From contig NC_092026.1 of assembly GCF_042242105.1 (NCBI RefSeq), forward strand, positions 15,304,691 through 15,368,690: a stretch of DNA of 64,000 bases, in the 5' to 3' direction. The translations under genes and the position numbers were made by a program. The DNA comes from Pempheris klunzingeri. Lineage: Eukaryota; Chordata; Actinopteri; Acropomatiformes; Pempheridae. The notes beneath the pieces were generated by a model. The model was not told where the DNA came from. It made no database searches and saw nothing but the letters and a program-made list of their open reading frames with translations. This document shows, piece by piece, positions 1-11,869 of this stretch (positions are counted from its first letter, which is position 1; each line of letters opens with the position of its first letter).

Positions 1-16
1 CTTCCTGTGTTTCCAG

Positions 17-2030
17 TGAAGAACAACTCAGGTGTGACACCAGCTGGGCTGTGTGGGACCTTTGTAAAGGAGCCTGATGGAGGGTATTTCACCTCGCCCA
101 ACTACCCTGACAAATACCCGCCTGAGAGGGAATGTGTCTATATTATAGAAGGTAAGGCTTCCATCGTTTCCCTTTTAGCCTGTCACTCACTTTCCACCCT
201 CCAGCTTCACCTCCTCTGCTCCTGCCTCACCCTCTCGGACCTTCTCTCCGTCCTCCAGCCGCCCCCAGGCAGTGCATCGACTTATTCTTCGATGAGAGGT
301 ACTCCGTAGAGCCGTCCTGGGAGTGCAAGTTCGACCACATCGAGGTCCGCGATGGGCCCTTTGGTTTCTCGCCCATCATTGGTCGCTACTGTGGGCAGGA
401 GAGCCCGTCGTATGTCCGTTCCAGTGGGAGGTACCTGTACATCAAGTTTGTGGCTGATGGTGAACTGGAGGCCATCGGTTTCTCCGCCCGCTATAACTTC
501 ACACAAGGTGAGTGGTCACAGAATCATGTGAAAGAGGGCGCTGCGTTTCTGAACGTGGCCACGAAGCTGCACTGATCAATATCAGTGAATTAAAAATGGA
601 TCAGATGACTGTGTGCGATGTGATTGGGGGTGCATGTGGTAATGAACCCTATGAAGTTATTGCCGGACTCCGCAGATCACCTCAGCTCTATGGAGCTTCT
701 TCTTCTCTTGGATCTGAAGTTAGTGTGTAAGTTAGTTTCCTTCAAAATAAGGCCTTTTTTTACAAAGTGTTGAGTTTGCTGGCAGTTCTGTGAGTCCTTG
801 GGTTGTAGCATGTTGGCCTGACTTAATTCTGGAAACTGCGTATCCCAGACAATGTAGTTTGGGAAAAGGTGTCTTTGAGTATTTTGAAAAATGCTCCATG
901 AAATATGAAAAAAAAAAACTGCTGTGAAGCACATAGACTGGGATTTAGTCTGTATATTTTGACCATCATGTGTGAAGAAACGCTCAGTGTTATTGCAATA
1001 TAATTCAAAAACACCACAAACTACATAAATGAAAATGAATGAATGAATGATTGACAAATTAAGTTGAATCAACATTAGAAAACGATGAAGGCCATGAGGC
1101 CAAAATGTTTAGATAGCCAGACAAAACTGAGATCAGTCAACTTGATCCTGAAGATCTGTGTACGCTACCTGTTACCTTTGAGTATTTCATGTTTGAAAAT
1201 GAGAAAAGTTCAAGTTAAACTCGCTTTGTCAAGGTTAATTTAGCTTTGTCACTTGGCAAAGGTTTGATCATGGTCATGATTGTTAATTGGTAACAAGAAA
1301 GAGTAATTTTTGCCGACTCGGTTCCCACTCTGACCCCCTCCCCACGTGGACTTGGTCGCTGCATAATGACGTCACAAAAACATGCAGTATGTGGTCTTGC
1401 TGAAATGACTGATTCGGGTCATTAGTGTTGGGAGGACGGTCTCCCCAGGCACCTCCTCTTGTGAGTGTGGCATAAAAGTGAGGAACGCCAACCATGACTT
1501 CATTTTTTCACGTCATTTTGCATTTCTGCTATATTGTTATGCTTATACCAGCTGCAGCTCTGTCTGGCTGGGGGGAGGGGGGGGCTCCTTACTATGGCTT
1601 CTTTCCTTAGCACTTCTCTTCTAATCCACCATCCTGCTGAGACTTTGATATTGTTGGCTGCCACGTGCTAAAAGTGGCTACCTCTTTTACACAGTGTCTT
1701 CTTTTCTGCCGTTGCCCGACTTGGCTGGTCATATAATCCAATTAAAACGCACATTACACACATTTGCATGCCCAGTGGGCACTTGTACTTCCAGCGCCAC
1801 AAAGAGTAATATGCACTTGAATAAGATCAATATCAAGGAGAAAGAAGAAAAAGAATGTGGGGCAGTGTACAATATTTTTTAATTGTGCATGTGGTGTCAA
1901 AAAGTTGCACATCGTAACTTTAATATCAGTCTGATGGCATGCTGCTGGGAGCGCTCTCTCATTTCCATTTGTAGTGCAGGCACACCAGCTGCAGCTGACA
2001 AGGGAAGAGGAGGGGAGCATTTATTCAAAC

Positions 2031-2080
<50 letters not shown>

Positions 2081-5000
2081 GCACTTGTTCCCTCAGTCAC
2101 ACACACACACACACACACACACACGAGTTAATGAAAGCTTGTCTTCAGGGGAATACAGCTTGTCAGCGCTGAGCCGCAGCAGCAGCTTAAGGGAGTCCGA
2201 GGCAGAGGCTTTATTAAAAGCAGATTTTATAGGCCACCTACACTGACGAGGAGCAAAGATTAATCTGTATCCCTCTGTCCATCCAGCCATCCCCGCTTTC
2301 TTTCTTTCTTTCTATCTTTCTTTCTTTCTTGCTTTCTTTCTTATTATCTTCTTATTCCGCAAGGGATGTTCCACTTTTAGACTACAGTCCTGTGAGTCGT
2401 CCCACGCACACTAGTTTTTAAGGTGCTGGGGGGCTGAAGTTGTTTTTCTCTGCATGTCGGGGCTCACTGCTATTTCTCAGAAAACGTCAGATACAATTTC
2501 TGTTTTATTTCACACATTTCTATAGTATGGTCGCTTAACCTTCCAGTGACAGCAACAGGCGAGCGTGCTTCAGCATTCGTCTTCTCAAAAGCTGAAACAC
2601 TTAAGCGAGCACTTTTTTCCCCTTGAAAAATCCAACTCCTAAAATCATGAACTATCCCTTTAAGAAGATACTTGCCATTATTGGCAGATCAGGAGAAGCT
2701 GTTTTTCATCTGTTTACATCAAATGTAATGAGTCTGCCATGCCAAATGCTAATCTCCGGTCTAATTCCACTCATCACGGGTGGAAGGAGAGAATTAATTC
2801 ACCCACATGCACAACATGCTCACACACACTTTTAAAAAGCGGAATAACGGTCGATGCATATGTCACTGACTGAGACCTGATCTTTAATGTTATTCATAAT
2901 TAACCATGTTACAGCCCGATATCATTTTATTCTTGAAGTTAACCCCTTGTTGACTATTGTCGCGAATTCGCCTCAAACCTCTTCCGGTCTTGATGCAGCT
3001 GAGGTGGCCTCTGTATCCCACTAATGCCGGTTGATGCATATTCTATGTATACATTATATATACATAGATGCATACATACATACGTACGTACATACGTACA
3101 TACATACATACATACATACATACATACATACATACATACATACATACATACATAAATATATATATATTCTATGCGTATATACATATATACATCAGCATTT
3201 GAGCACCTCCGAAAGATTATACTATTATTATATTGTACTATTCTATGCTATGCTATATTCAAATGAACAACCTCCACTTGCAAAAACACAAATCATTTAT
3301 TTTTTTATATAATTGTAAATAAAGTCAGGCAGTAAGGGGTTAAGAGCAATACGAAATAGCATGAGCACATTCAGGTGATTACAAAGTTGACTCACACAAG
3401 TGTGTGTGAACAAGATAGTACTTAACAGTGGATCGCACAACTACTTGTATGTGAAATGGGTTTGTTTGGACGGAGGAAGTGATCACCTGCAATTTTTAGC
3501 ATTCCGTTGACTCTCACGGCTCTCATGAGCGACATTTCCAGCCGCAGCAGGAAGCTGTTTTCAGTGGAAAAGCTCTAAAAAAAACCCGCTGCACACCACC
3601 TGCTCAAGAGAGAGCAGCAGGCGGACACAGTTAGAGACGAGCTGTCTCAGGAGCTGCTGTGGAGAAAACCTGAAAGCTGAAAGAATGATTGAACTTAAAG
3701 TCATATGAGCAACGCGAGCAGTGCTGAAAATAGCGCTATTGTTGCCCCGCAACTTCCGGATGTGCAAATAAGAAACTGTTTGTTTATATGCTATATGACA
3801 TTTTTTTGGTTTCCAGCTTGTTTCTATATTGCAGGTCTGGTCAGTAAATATAACAGAGTCTTTGAAGGGTGGGTACACTAAAAGTGCACCTCTTATCAAA
3901 GCGCACGCACAGAAATCCTGGGATAAGATGGCAGTATCTTTAGGTTGTAAGACCAACTGTTTCCATCACTGCTCGTTCACTGATCTGATCAATGCCATCC
4001 ATCCCAATTAAGATGTACATGTTGCACATTTGTCACGTTTGCCGATGCATTCGAGAAATGACGCGGCGATAACTGCCTGTTGTGGTAACAGGAGTCAAGG
4101 ACAGTTTGGGCCCTCCTGCCTAGCCTAAGTTTAAAATGAAACATCCAGTCATCAGATATCAGTGTAAATATACATGCATATGTGTGTGTGTGTGTGTTGT
4201 ATTAATCTTCAATGTTCTTGTACGTACTGCACATTTTTTAAGTGAATAACATTAGGAGAGGATTTACATAAACTGTCCTATATCTTGCTTTCATCACGTC
4301 TTTACATTTTTTCCCTCACATTAGGTATAAAGCCTGTGGGAATGCATTGTTGCAACACACACACACACACAGATAGGACTAAATGTGAATAATCTGGACA
4401 ATCCTAAAGCACAAGCAGGGCTAAGAAACAGAGGATTAATAAGAGTCCTTGTTTACTCCTCCATCACCTGCTCCTCTTACATCACAAAGATAAAAAAAAA
4501 ATTTTTAAGATGTGAGGAACCAAACTTTCTGTCAACTCTTCACTCCACACTGCTGCCTTTAAAGAATTTTCCTGTACTTGGATTGCTACCGTTTGTATAG
4601 GTACTGTTATTTGACATTTGATTGACTTTCGTTGAAGAATGGATTTTTCATACAAAACATCAAACTGGGTGCTTCCAGAAGAGTTTTGAAAACAAAAAAA
4701 AGTGACATTTTCATCAGCAGGTCGTCCGTGCTGGTGGGGCCTAATCTGTTCTGAACTAAGCCGGTATATCAGGATTTATAATCCACCTAGCAAATAGATT
4801 CGTCCGCACACAGGTTTAGAACACAATTTCTCCTTCCTGTCTGATACAAAGAGTGTGATTTTCTTCTTTGGTGAAGGGCATCAGGGATTCAGGGGAGTTT
4901 AAACGTGGTCAGGGGGAATGCGCTGGAACAGGGATTATGTAAACCCCGGCCAGCTGTGTTTTTATTGTGTTTTGCAATATGTCTTTAATATCATCACTTT

Positions 5001-8000
5001 TATTCTGTGGTATTTGTTTTTCTTTGTGCTAGATTTTGTTTTAATCTGTATGCTTTTCCTAGACAGCATTCGTTGCAGTGATTACTGCGTGCACCCATTT
5101 CCAATACTTCAGATAAGATTGAAATATCTGTAAAAATCTGGGCAAAACTGGCAGAAAATGGAGTGAATAGATTGTGTAGTACTGATGGTGGGGATTTTCT
5201 ACCAGGTGGACCCAGTAAAAAAGGTTAAAATCTATTTTACATTTGGAACGCATCTCTATTTAGGTGAAATGCTGCAGCCCTTTTTATTATTTGACTCTAA
5301 CATTCTTATGTTTTGCTTTTAGATCCCGAGTTCCAAGGGCTCGGGGAACTGCCTGCTCTGCCATGTTAGTATTCAACTTGTGTTGTTTTATGATCTTTCT
5401 ACAGTTTCAGTCAGTATCAAAACTAGCATTGCCATAACGCAAAAAAATATTGTTATCCACAGTTTGTGAGTTTGAGCTGAGCGGCCCGGAAGGCTTTGTA
5501 GAGTCCACCCAGATAACCGGGGAGGGCCGGGCGCTGCAGACTGAGGCCGTAGACTGCAGGTGGTACATCAGGGCTCCACCAAAATCTCGGGTCTGTATGA
5601 GTAAACTGGTGGTGGTCTAGTTGTGGTGGTGGTGGGGTCACATGTAGCTGTTTCTCTGTTGTAATGTAACTCACAGCTAAAACAGCTTAACTTCTCTAAC
5701 AAGAGATACTACAACAACACAGTCAGTGCAGTAATTTACTCTTCAAAGGTCATTTTAAAACATTTAGAGATTATTTTAACACGTTTTCTTTTACTGTTGG
5801 ATAGTTTTCTTTTCTATAACAATGTATCATATTTCATCAACTATTCTTATGTTTTACATGTAAACTCTTAATCTGGAAATAACTACATCTGTGACATGCA
5901 TGTAGTGGAGTAAAGAGTGCAGTATTCATCTTGGAGTGCAGTGGAGTGCAAGCAGCAAGTACAGTACTTGAGTAAATGTACTGAGTTACATATCACCACA
6001 CCAGGATCATTTCAGTGTCTATGCTAGATTCACAGAACCAGTTTAGGTCAAGCGGCTGTGGTAGGCGGACATTACTTTAAAAAATATTAGAAGAAAAATG
6101 TCTGTAAAAAGAGCCAGGAGGAGCAATACTGTGTACATACACTCTTGATTCGACTCGCCCTTTCACCCACAGATCTACCTGCGTTTTCTTGAGTATGAGA
6201 TGCACAACTCGAACGAGTGCAAGCGTAACTTCGTCGCCATCTACGACGGCAGCAGTTCAGTCGAGCACCTGAAGAACAAGTTCTGCTCCACGGTGGCCAA
6301 CGATGTCATGCTGGTGTCCTCCATGGGCGTCGTCAGGCTGTGGGCGGACGAGGGGAGCAGGAAGAGCAAATTCAGGATCCTCTTCACCACCTTCCATGAA
6401 CGTGAGTGAATCTCCGTCGACTCCGTTCACCTGTGTCACGACCTGCGTGACTCTTAACCTTCTGCTTTTCAGCTCCGTGTGAAGGAGAGACTTTCTTTTG
6501 CCATAGCAACATGTGCATCAACCACACCCTGGTCTGCAACGGCATCCAGAACTGTGTTTACCCATGGGATGAGAATCACTGCAAAGGTACGCTAACGTGA
6601 AGGCGTGCAGCATACGTACAGTATATTGGCTGTGGCTGAACATCAAATCATTCTTTTTCCATGCCGTCTCCCTAACTAGAGAAGAGGAAAGCCAGCATCC
6701 TGGACACGCTGGATAACACTAACCTCACCATCATTGGAGTAACTTGTGGCCTGGTTGTCATCCTGCTCATCATCTCTGTCATCATCCAGATCAAACAGCC
6801 TCGCAAGAAATACATCATCCGCAGGTGAGACACTGAAATTGAAATCTTACAACATATCTCTTTCTATATTCTATATTCCCTCTATGTTTTAGACTCCTTT
6901 AGCTTATTGTTTTGGTTTTCTGGCTCACAGACTGCACTCTAATAAGCCTCCTTTCCCACTGCAGCAGTCACCCACTGTAACCTACCTGACAGCAGGTGAA
7001 CACAGCGCCACATTTAGCAGTTCACTCGCCTGGTGTGTCCCTCAGCAGTTTGTACAGATCAAACTACAAAGAGAGCGGAAAAACGGACTTTTCGAATGGC
7101 CCCAAACATGACTCCAAATACGTGCTAATGTTGCCACGTGTCTTGCCAAGTGTTTGCGACCAAGTTTAGGCCATGTTTATGTCGGTGTAACTATTCTGAC
7201 TGCCTCAGAGCAGCAAGGGATAAAATTTATGCAACTTAAATTTACTAAAAGTAATAACTTGTGAAAGGGGCGCGACCTCAATCTACTGTTGCCAGTGTGA
7301 GCAGCTCCTATTTGGGTAATTGGAACAAGGTACAACACAGCTAAAGGGTGAAAAGCATTAAATTAAATTTCAACAAGCCGATTTTTTTCCTGGATTCAAT
7401 AAAATGCTGGCGAACTCAAACTCTGACGAGGATTCCCAAACCTAAATGTCAGTAGAAAAGTGTTTGCCTGCAGACTGCATTTTAATAACAGTGCAAACTA
7501 GGTATTGTTGTTTGAGTAACTTACACACTGTGTATTCATACACACCAGGATGTGTTTAGAAGTGTCAATCAAAGATAGTTGAGATTTCAGCTTTCATCTC
7601 ATTTCTCATCTCAAATGATCTTTACTGTAACTGTATCACATCACTTGGTGTTTGTGTGTCTCCCCCTCCCTCTACTTATCCACAGAGATGACTTTGACCC
7701 CGCCCTCCTCCATCCTGGTTTCGAGCCCCCACACTATGAGCTCTGCACTCTGCGTCGAGCGCCATCCGGCGACCTGACAGACGCTGCCCTGGCTGAAGAC
7801 TTTGAGAAGTTCCACAAGCTCCGTCGCTCCTCCTCCAAATGCATCCGCGACCACCACTGTGGTTCTCACCACGGGAGCGTGCACGGCAGCGTCCACGGTA
7901 GCCGCAGCAACCTGAGCATGAGGGACGCCACCATCGCGGCCGACGGGGGGTCTCTTGTGCCGCCGCCGCCACTGCCGCCGGTGATGGTGAGCCAGCAGTC

Positions 8001-8226
8001 ACCTCGCCTCTCCCACCACACCGCTCCGGCAGGGCGAAGGAGCATCGTGGTGATGAAGCACAGCTATTCTCAGGATGGGGCGGAGGGGTACAGGGCGGAG
8101 CAGGAGGATGACTTGATGATGGATAATGGCCCCACGACCAGCCAGCATCGCATGCACCACCATCAGATCCACCATGGCACGCCAGGGCTGGACCCTGCCC
8201 ACCGTACACTGTCTAATGACTTCTAA
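17..8226 (+). CDS. neto1: NETO1-like neuropilin/tolloid-like protein, 5' end missing
   Basis: Type I membrane auxiliary subunit of kainate/NMDA glutamate receptors (known of the NETO family). Exons read from GT-AG sites: 17-151, 259-507, 5323-5364, 5463-5590, 6173-6401, 6473-6586, 6680-6824, 7686-8226. The phases join perfectly and give 526 residues plus TAA; the signal-peptide exon(s) lie left of the window. Domains in order: CUB1 (starts [19 protein letters not shown]), CUB2 ([11 protein letters not shown] to ILFTTFHE), an LDL-receptor class A module ([15 protein letters not shown] to [10 protein letters not shown]), one transmembrane helix ([20 protein letters not shown]), then a long cytoplasmic tail in the last exon with [12 protein letters not shown] and [32 protein letters not shown] and VMKH.YSQD fit NETO1 better than NETO2. 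The tail is His-rich, with a tandem SVHG, and ends LSNDF, unlike the TRV I remember for NETO1. It could be the fish paralogue neto1-like (neto1l). Family very sure, paralogue fairly sure. Confidence 0.9.
2027..2124. repeat. (CA)n microsatellite, two blocks
   Basis: Two runs of CA, about 2027-2077 (one CG interruption) and 2098-2124, separated by about 20 bases of unique sequence. They lie in a neto1 intron and are likely length-polymorphic. Confidence 0.95.
2296..2342. repeat. (TTTC)n microsatellite
   Basis: About eleven TTTC units with a few substitutions (CTAT, CTTG), giving a pure pyrimidine tract in a neto1 intron. Confidence 0.9.
2943..3339. mobile_element. Probable TTAA-flanked (piggyBac-like) MITE
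   Basis: A TTAA at 2939-2942 is followed by CCCCTTGTTGAC, and a TTAA at 3340-3343 is preceded by the inverted GTAAGGGG. Terminal CCCCTT/AAGGGG inverted ends with TTAA target duplications are the piggyBac signature. The 397-bp interior has no transposase, and a (TACA)n microsatellite occupies the middle. Only about six terminal bases pair perfectly, so the assignment is tentative. Confidence 0.5.
3071..3154. repeat. (TACA)n microsatellite
   Basis: About 21 TACA units, with TACG variants in the first third, inside the probable MITE. The tract is followed by short (AT) runs. Confidence 0.95.
5745..6001 (+). mobile_element. hAT-type DNA transposon 3' end fragment
   Basis: The terminal segment AGTACTTGAGTAAATGTACT followed by GAGTTACATATCACCACA, with GTAGTGGAGTAAAGAGT upstream, is the end of a very common teleost nonautonomous hAT element (recognised from memory). 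The opposite end is not present nearby, so this is a truncated copy in a neto1 intron. Confidence 0.7.
6825..7685 (+). other. neto1 last intron, no features seen
   Basis: Intron between the transmembrane exon and the cytoplasmic-tail exon; the flanking codons share a split AGA. AT-rich, with no recognisable repeat or exon. Confidence 0.75.
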
Positions 8227-9351
8227 TGGAAAGAGATTATCACCTAAATTCTTTATCTGCTGAGGTTAAACCCCCCTAACTTTTTTGAAATTAGATTCCA
8301 GTTTCATTGATATAAATGATCGGAAAATGATCCTTACAGCAATTCTAATGCAAAACTGTTCCATTTTTTCCTTTGTTGTTCCCTGTTTGGCTGTGGTGTA
8401 GAGTGTATTTATGACTGCATCATATTTGAGATTATTTTATGAACGAATAGTGCTATAGAGATTCTTATGCAGTATGTTTGGACATCATTGCACCACCCAT
8501 CCAAGAAAATGTCCCACCTGTTGTGCTGTTTCTTTCCCTCCAACAGCGGAGATTTGGTTTTTGTGTGGGGCACTGGTCCAGAATCAAATAAGAACAGACA
8601 TTCAGCCACATATTAACAAGGACAACATTTAATGGAAAATACTACTAAATATTAGTCACACCGGTGAAGAAACATGCTTCAGGCAAAACACTGTTTTAAA
8701 TACCTAGTGGGATTGACACTTGTATTTTCTGTTTGTGTGCAAGTTGATAAATTATGTAATAATATGTTTTTGTTTGTTTGGGAGTATTTATTGATATTTA
8801 TGTGTATTCATTGGTTTGGTTTGCCCTGCTTCTTTCTGCCTGGTTTACTTCTGTTACTTCTATCGTATGGCTGTGTCTATTTATTTATTTCAATAAATAT
8901 TTTATTTTCCCTTTACTATGCATGGCTCCATGACAATGTCATTGAATGTGTATTTATTGTGTACTTAGTTTTAAATTGTGATTAAATTGCTTCTATGTAC
9001 CTGTGCTGTCCGGCTCTGGCCAGGGAATGAAGGCAGATAGGAACCTTTGTTAGGTTGTCTGTGTTACCTTTACGGGCTTCTTTTAGCGCTGCACAGGTCA
9101 TATTGACAGGACCATCACTTTCACAGGAGCTAAATCTATGGTTCTGTATCATGTGTTATGCGCTTTACGCTTAGCATAATGAGCCGGTTTGGTCTGAATA
9201 ATATCAAAAATATAAATATAATATAAAATATAAATGTTATTCATGACATACCATGGTTTGGTAGCCTGGCCAGCTAACTGTTAGCACAGCCCCAGCTGTC
9301 ATTCATACAGTCCAAGTTCAGCTAACGTTAGCATAACATTAAGCTAGCGTC
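8227..9351 (+). other. neto1 3' UTR and 1.1-kb gap to atpsckmt
   Basis: After the neto1 stop there is a T-rich 3' UTR with an AATAAA at 8892-8897, so the transcript probably ends near 8.91 kb. About 450 bases then remain before the atpsckmt ATG, and these must contain its promoter. 9290-9350 has several GTTAGC words. No TATA box is obvious. Confidence 0.65.
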
Positions 9352-11024
9352 ATGTCACAAGGAGAAACCTTTCTTGAGTCAGCGCCAGCAGGACAGTTTG
9401 GGAGCGACGTCCCGGAGGTAAAGAGCAGAAGCCGGCTGGGTGTGGTGGTGACGGGGGTGCTGGGGGGGTCTCTGGTCGCCCTTTACGCCGTGGCTGCTCC
9501 GTTTGTCACCCCTGCGCTCAGAAAAGTGTGCCTCCCGTTTGTCCCGGCCACCACAGCTCAGGTGCAGAACGTCCTGACGGCGCTGCGAGCCAGATCAGGG
9601 ACCCTGGTGGACATCGGGAGCGGAGATGGACGGATAGTAAGTGCTGTGCTGTCCACCCTAACCATACAGCAGAGCCTCTGCTTTAGAAGTACACAGTGAT
9701 GCTGGAGGGCATCCTCCTGTGGTACATAACATCATCCCTCTATCACACATTCACTCTGCTCTGCAGTCTGTGTTTCTGATGCAGTCATTTCAGTTTTGGG
9801 GGGTAGAAAAGTGGGTGAGTTCTCACAGGACGTAAGCGACTACTACTTGGTTCAAACCCGCCATGTGAGAAGAGTGTGAATCCTGACCAGCTGCAGTGTT
9901 GCTGTCCTGACCTTTGACCCTAAAGGACCAGTTTCAGCAGTATTATCACTGATGGTCTAAAGCCAGCCCCCCTGGTCTGTCCCAGAGCTGATGTTACCGA
10001 GGCGTTTCTTCTCCTCTCTAGCGGAAAGTTGCTGCCAGGCATACACGTCTAACTTCATCTTCGGTAAAACGAAGATTTGGAAAACATGTCAGTGCTGCCT
10101 ACCCTAAAGGACGTGTTATCTATGAGATGCGCTGCAGAAACAGCACAAATAGAAACTGACCCCCAACTGCTGCCACGGTTGCTCATGCACTGAATTCCCC
10201 CTCCTCTCTCTTGCAGGTGATAGCAGCAGCCAAGCGCGGGTTTCAGGCATCGGGCTTTGAGCTGAATCCCTGGCTGGTGTGGTATTCTCGCTACAAGGCC
10301 TGGAGAGAAGGAGTCCGCCGCTCCACCTCCTTCCACATCTCTGACTTGTGGAAGGTCAGTGGCACCTGATTGATGTAGCAAAGTGTGTCGTGATTTAGAG
10401 TTTGGGAATTGCGTGGCTCAGAGGGGAGAGCAGGAAGATCGGCAGTTCAGATCCCCAGTCTGCATGTTGATGTGTCCTTTGGCCAAGACACTGACACAGC
10501 TTCTTGTGTGGGAATAATTCATGGATATGAATGTAGTGTTAAAGCTCTCTCAGTGATCAAAAAGACCAGAAAGGCATTTACAATTTTACCATAGCAGTTA
10601 ATGTCTTCCTCTTGTTCTTTTTCTGATTCTTTTACTAGGTCAGCTTTGCTCAGTATTCCAATGTTGTCATTTTTGGAGTCCCTCAAATGGTAAGTTCTTC
10701 TGTTTGTCTCCTTTGGAAAGCTCTACATCTGATCTTTGCCGAATATGTTCTCAGGACCCCAAAGTATTACAAACTCTTGATTGTCGCCGTCTGTATCCGC
10801 AGATGGAGCAGCTGGAGCTGAAGCTGGCGAGGGAGTTACCGAGCACAGCCAAAGTGGTGGCCTGCCGCTTTCCCTTCCCCACTTGGGTCCCTGAGGATAC
10901 CACTGGGGAGGGCATAGACACTGTGTGGGTGTACGATGCTGAGACATTTAAATCATGCCCACAACCTGGAATGGCGAGGAAGATGACACCAGAACGCGAG
11001 GGCACACCAGAGTCACACAAATAA
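9352..11024 (+). CDS. atpsckmt: ATP synthase c-subunit lysine N-methyltransferase (FAM173B)
   Basis: Mitochondrial inner-membrane methyltransferase that trimethylates a lysine of the ATP synthase c-subunit using S-adenosylmethionine (known of the family). Exons 9352-9636, 10217-10354, 10639-10689 and 10803-11024 sum to 231 codons plus TAA, against about 233 in human. ATG 9352 is the first ATG in frame and gives a normal-length protein. A hydrophobic helix lies at residues about 29-49 ([19 protein letters not shown]). The SAM-binding motif [10 protein letters not shown], lies at residues about 86-94 at the end of exon 1. Later come [22 protein letters not shown] (motif IV area) and [20 protein letters not shown]. 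All splice junctions are phase 0. It is packed head-to-tail between neto1 and marchf6 with about 1 kb on each side. Confidence 0.95.
10408..10592 (+). mobile_element. tRNA-derived SINE in atpsckmt intron 2
   Basis: A box-like TGGCTCAGAGGGGAGAGC and B box-like CAGTTCAGATCCC are spaced as in a tRNA. They are followed by the body words GTGTCCTTTGGCCAAGACACTGA and GTTAAAGCTCTC.CAGTGATCAA and a tail ending CAATTTTACCAT. This is the layout of common fish tRNA-SINEs (recalled, not searched). Sense orientation; flanking direct repeats were not identified. Confidence 0.75.
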
Positions 11025-11869
11025 GTGCACACCCTCAGATCTTATCGCGTAGGCTAATTGTCATAATGTGTTGCAGTAGCGACAGGGGTGGACGTGGAAT
11101 GGCCTGGAAAGACCGATGTTCTGCTTTAAATAGTGCTACAGAGTTTGTATTAAAATCTGTGTACCTCAATATCTATATAATATAAGTAGGGAAAGGGAAC
11201 TGCTTGACACTCACTGACTCTGGCCTTGATGAGTGGTTCCAGTCATTACAGGACAATCAGCAGAATAGTGAGTCACCTCCATGTCTGCATACCTGCACGC
11301 CCACGCCTGGGCCGAATGAACAGACGGGACACTTCACATGTGATACAGACCAAGGGAATGTAAATGGTGATGACTTCAGAAAGTTAAATTCCTATCATGA
11401 AAAAGCTGTACCTGCTGTGACTGATCGCATAACTTGATTATGTAGAGAAAGTTGCAGTGCAAGGTGAATTGTTTTGAACATGTGTGAGACTGTATGATCC
11501 TCTGCAGACTGTATGATTGTCTACCTCATTATTTTGTGTGGTATCTACTGCGCCCTGTTTTAGGCTCCATTCACATGTAATAAAAGAAATGGCTAATTGT
11601 TAAGCAGGCTGGTTGCTCTCGGGTGCCATCTAGTGGCGAAAGTCGTGAAGTCGCATGTGTGAGTGTCCTGAGCGCTCGCTCAACAACTATGAAGTGAACA
11701 GACTTCATTTAACGCTAGTTTGGAAACGTCCGGCCACGTCACAGATGATCGGAGCTTGAAGTGAACACTAACCTGAGATGTTTACATGCAGATAGCTGGT
11801 GGTCATCGCCTTTACTCTGAGTAGCCTGACCACTGTGGAGCAGCGGGGCTGCTTTAGCAGCCAGTCAAG
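11025..11869 (+). other. atpsckmt 3' UTR and marchf6 promoter region
   Basis: The atpsckmt 3' UTR has an AATAAA at 11579-11584. Only about 280 bases then separate it from the marchf6 ATG, so the marchf6 promoter and 5' UTR sit between 11.6 and 11.87 kb. This gap includes a CTCF-like motif (listed separately) and CACGTCAC at about 11735. No TATA box is evident. Confidence 0.65.
11625..11636 (-). promoter_or_regulatory. CTCF-like motif upstream of marchf6
   Basis: On the minus strand CCACTAGATGGC matches the CTCF core CCASYAGRKGGC at all 12 positions. It is about 235 bases before the marchf6 ATG and just after the atpsckmt poly(A) signal. Binding is inferred only. Confidence 0.45.

Larger units (their letters stand above)
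508..5322 (+). other. neto1 intron between the two exon groups
   Basis: 4.8-kb intron between the end of CUB1 and the linker exon. It holds (CA)n, (TTTC)n and (TACA)n microsatellites and a TTAA-flanked MITE, listed separately. The rest is AT-rich with no open frame that resembles a protein; I see no exon or RNA gene in it. Confidence 0.8.

Noticed and set aside
677..1075. 132-codon minus-strand open frame in a neto1 intron
   Set aside because: Aromatic-rich, T-run-driven composition with no recognisable motif, in an intron of a clear plus-strand gene. Treated as chance.
7676..8209. 177-codon minus-strand frame opposite the neto1 tail exon
   Set aside because: It is the reverse-complement shadow of the GC-rich His/Ser/Pro-coding exon. 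The plus frame has family motifs and correct splice phase.
10704..10802. Extension of atpsckmt exon 4 upstream through intron 3
   Set aside because: The intron is 113 bases (not a multiple of three), and splicing at 10803 restores VPQMMEQLE, as in the family.
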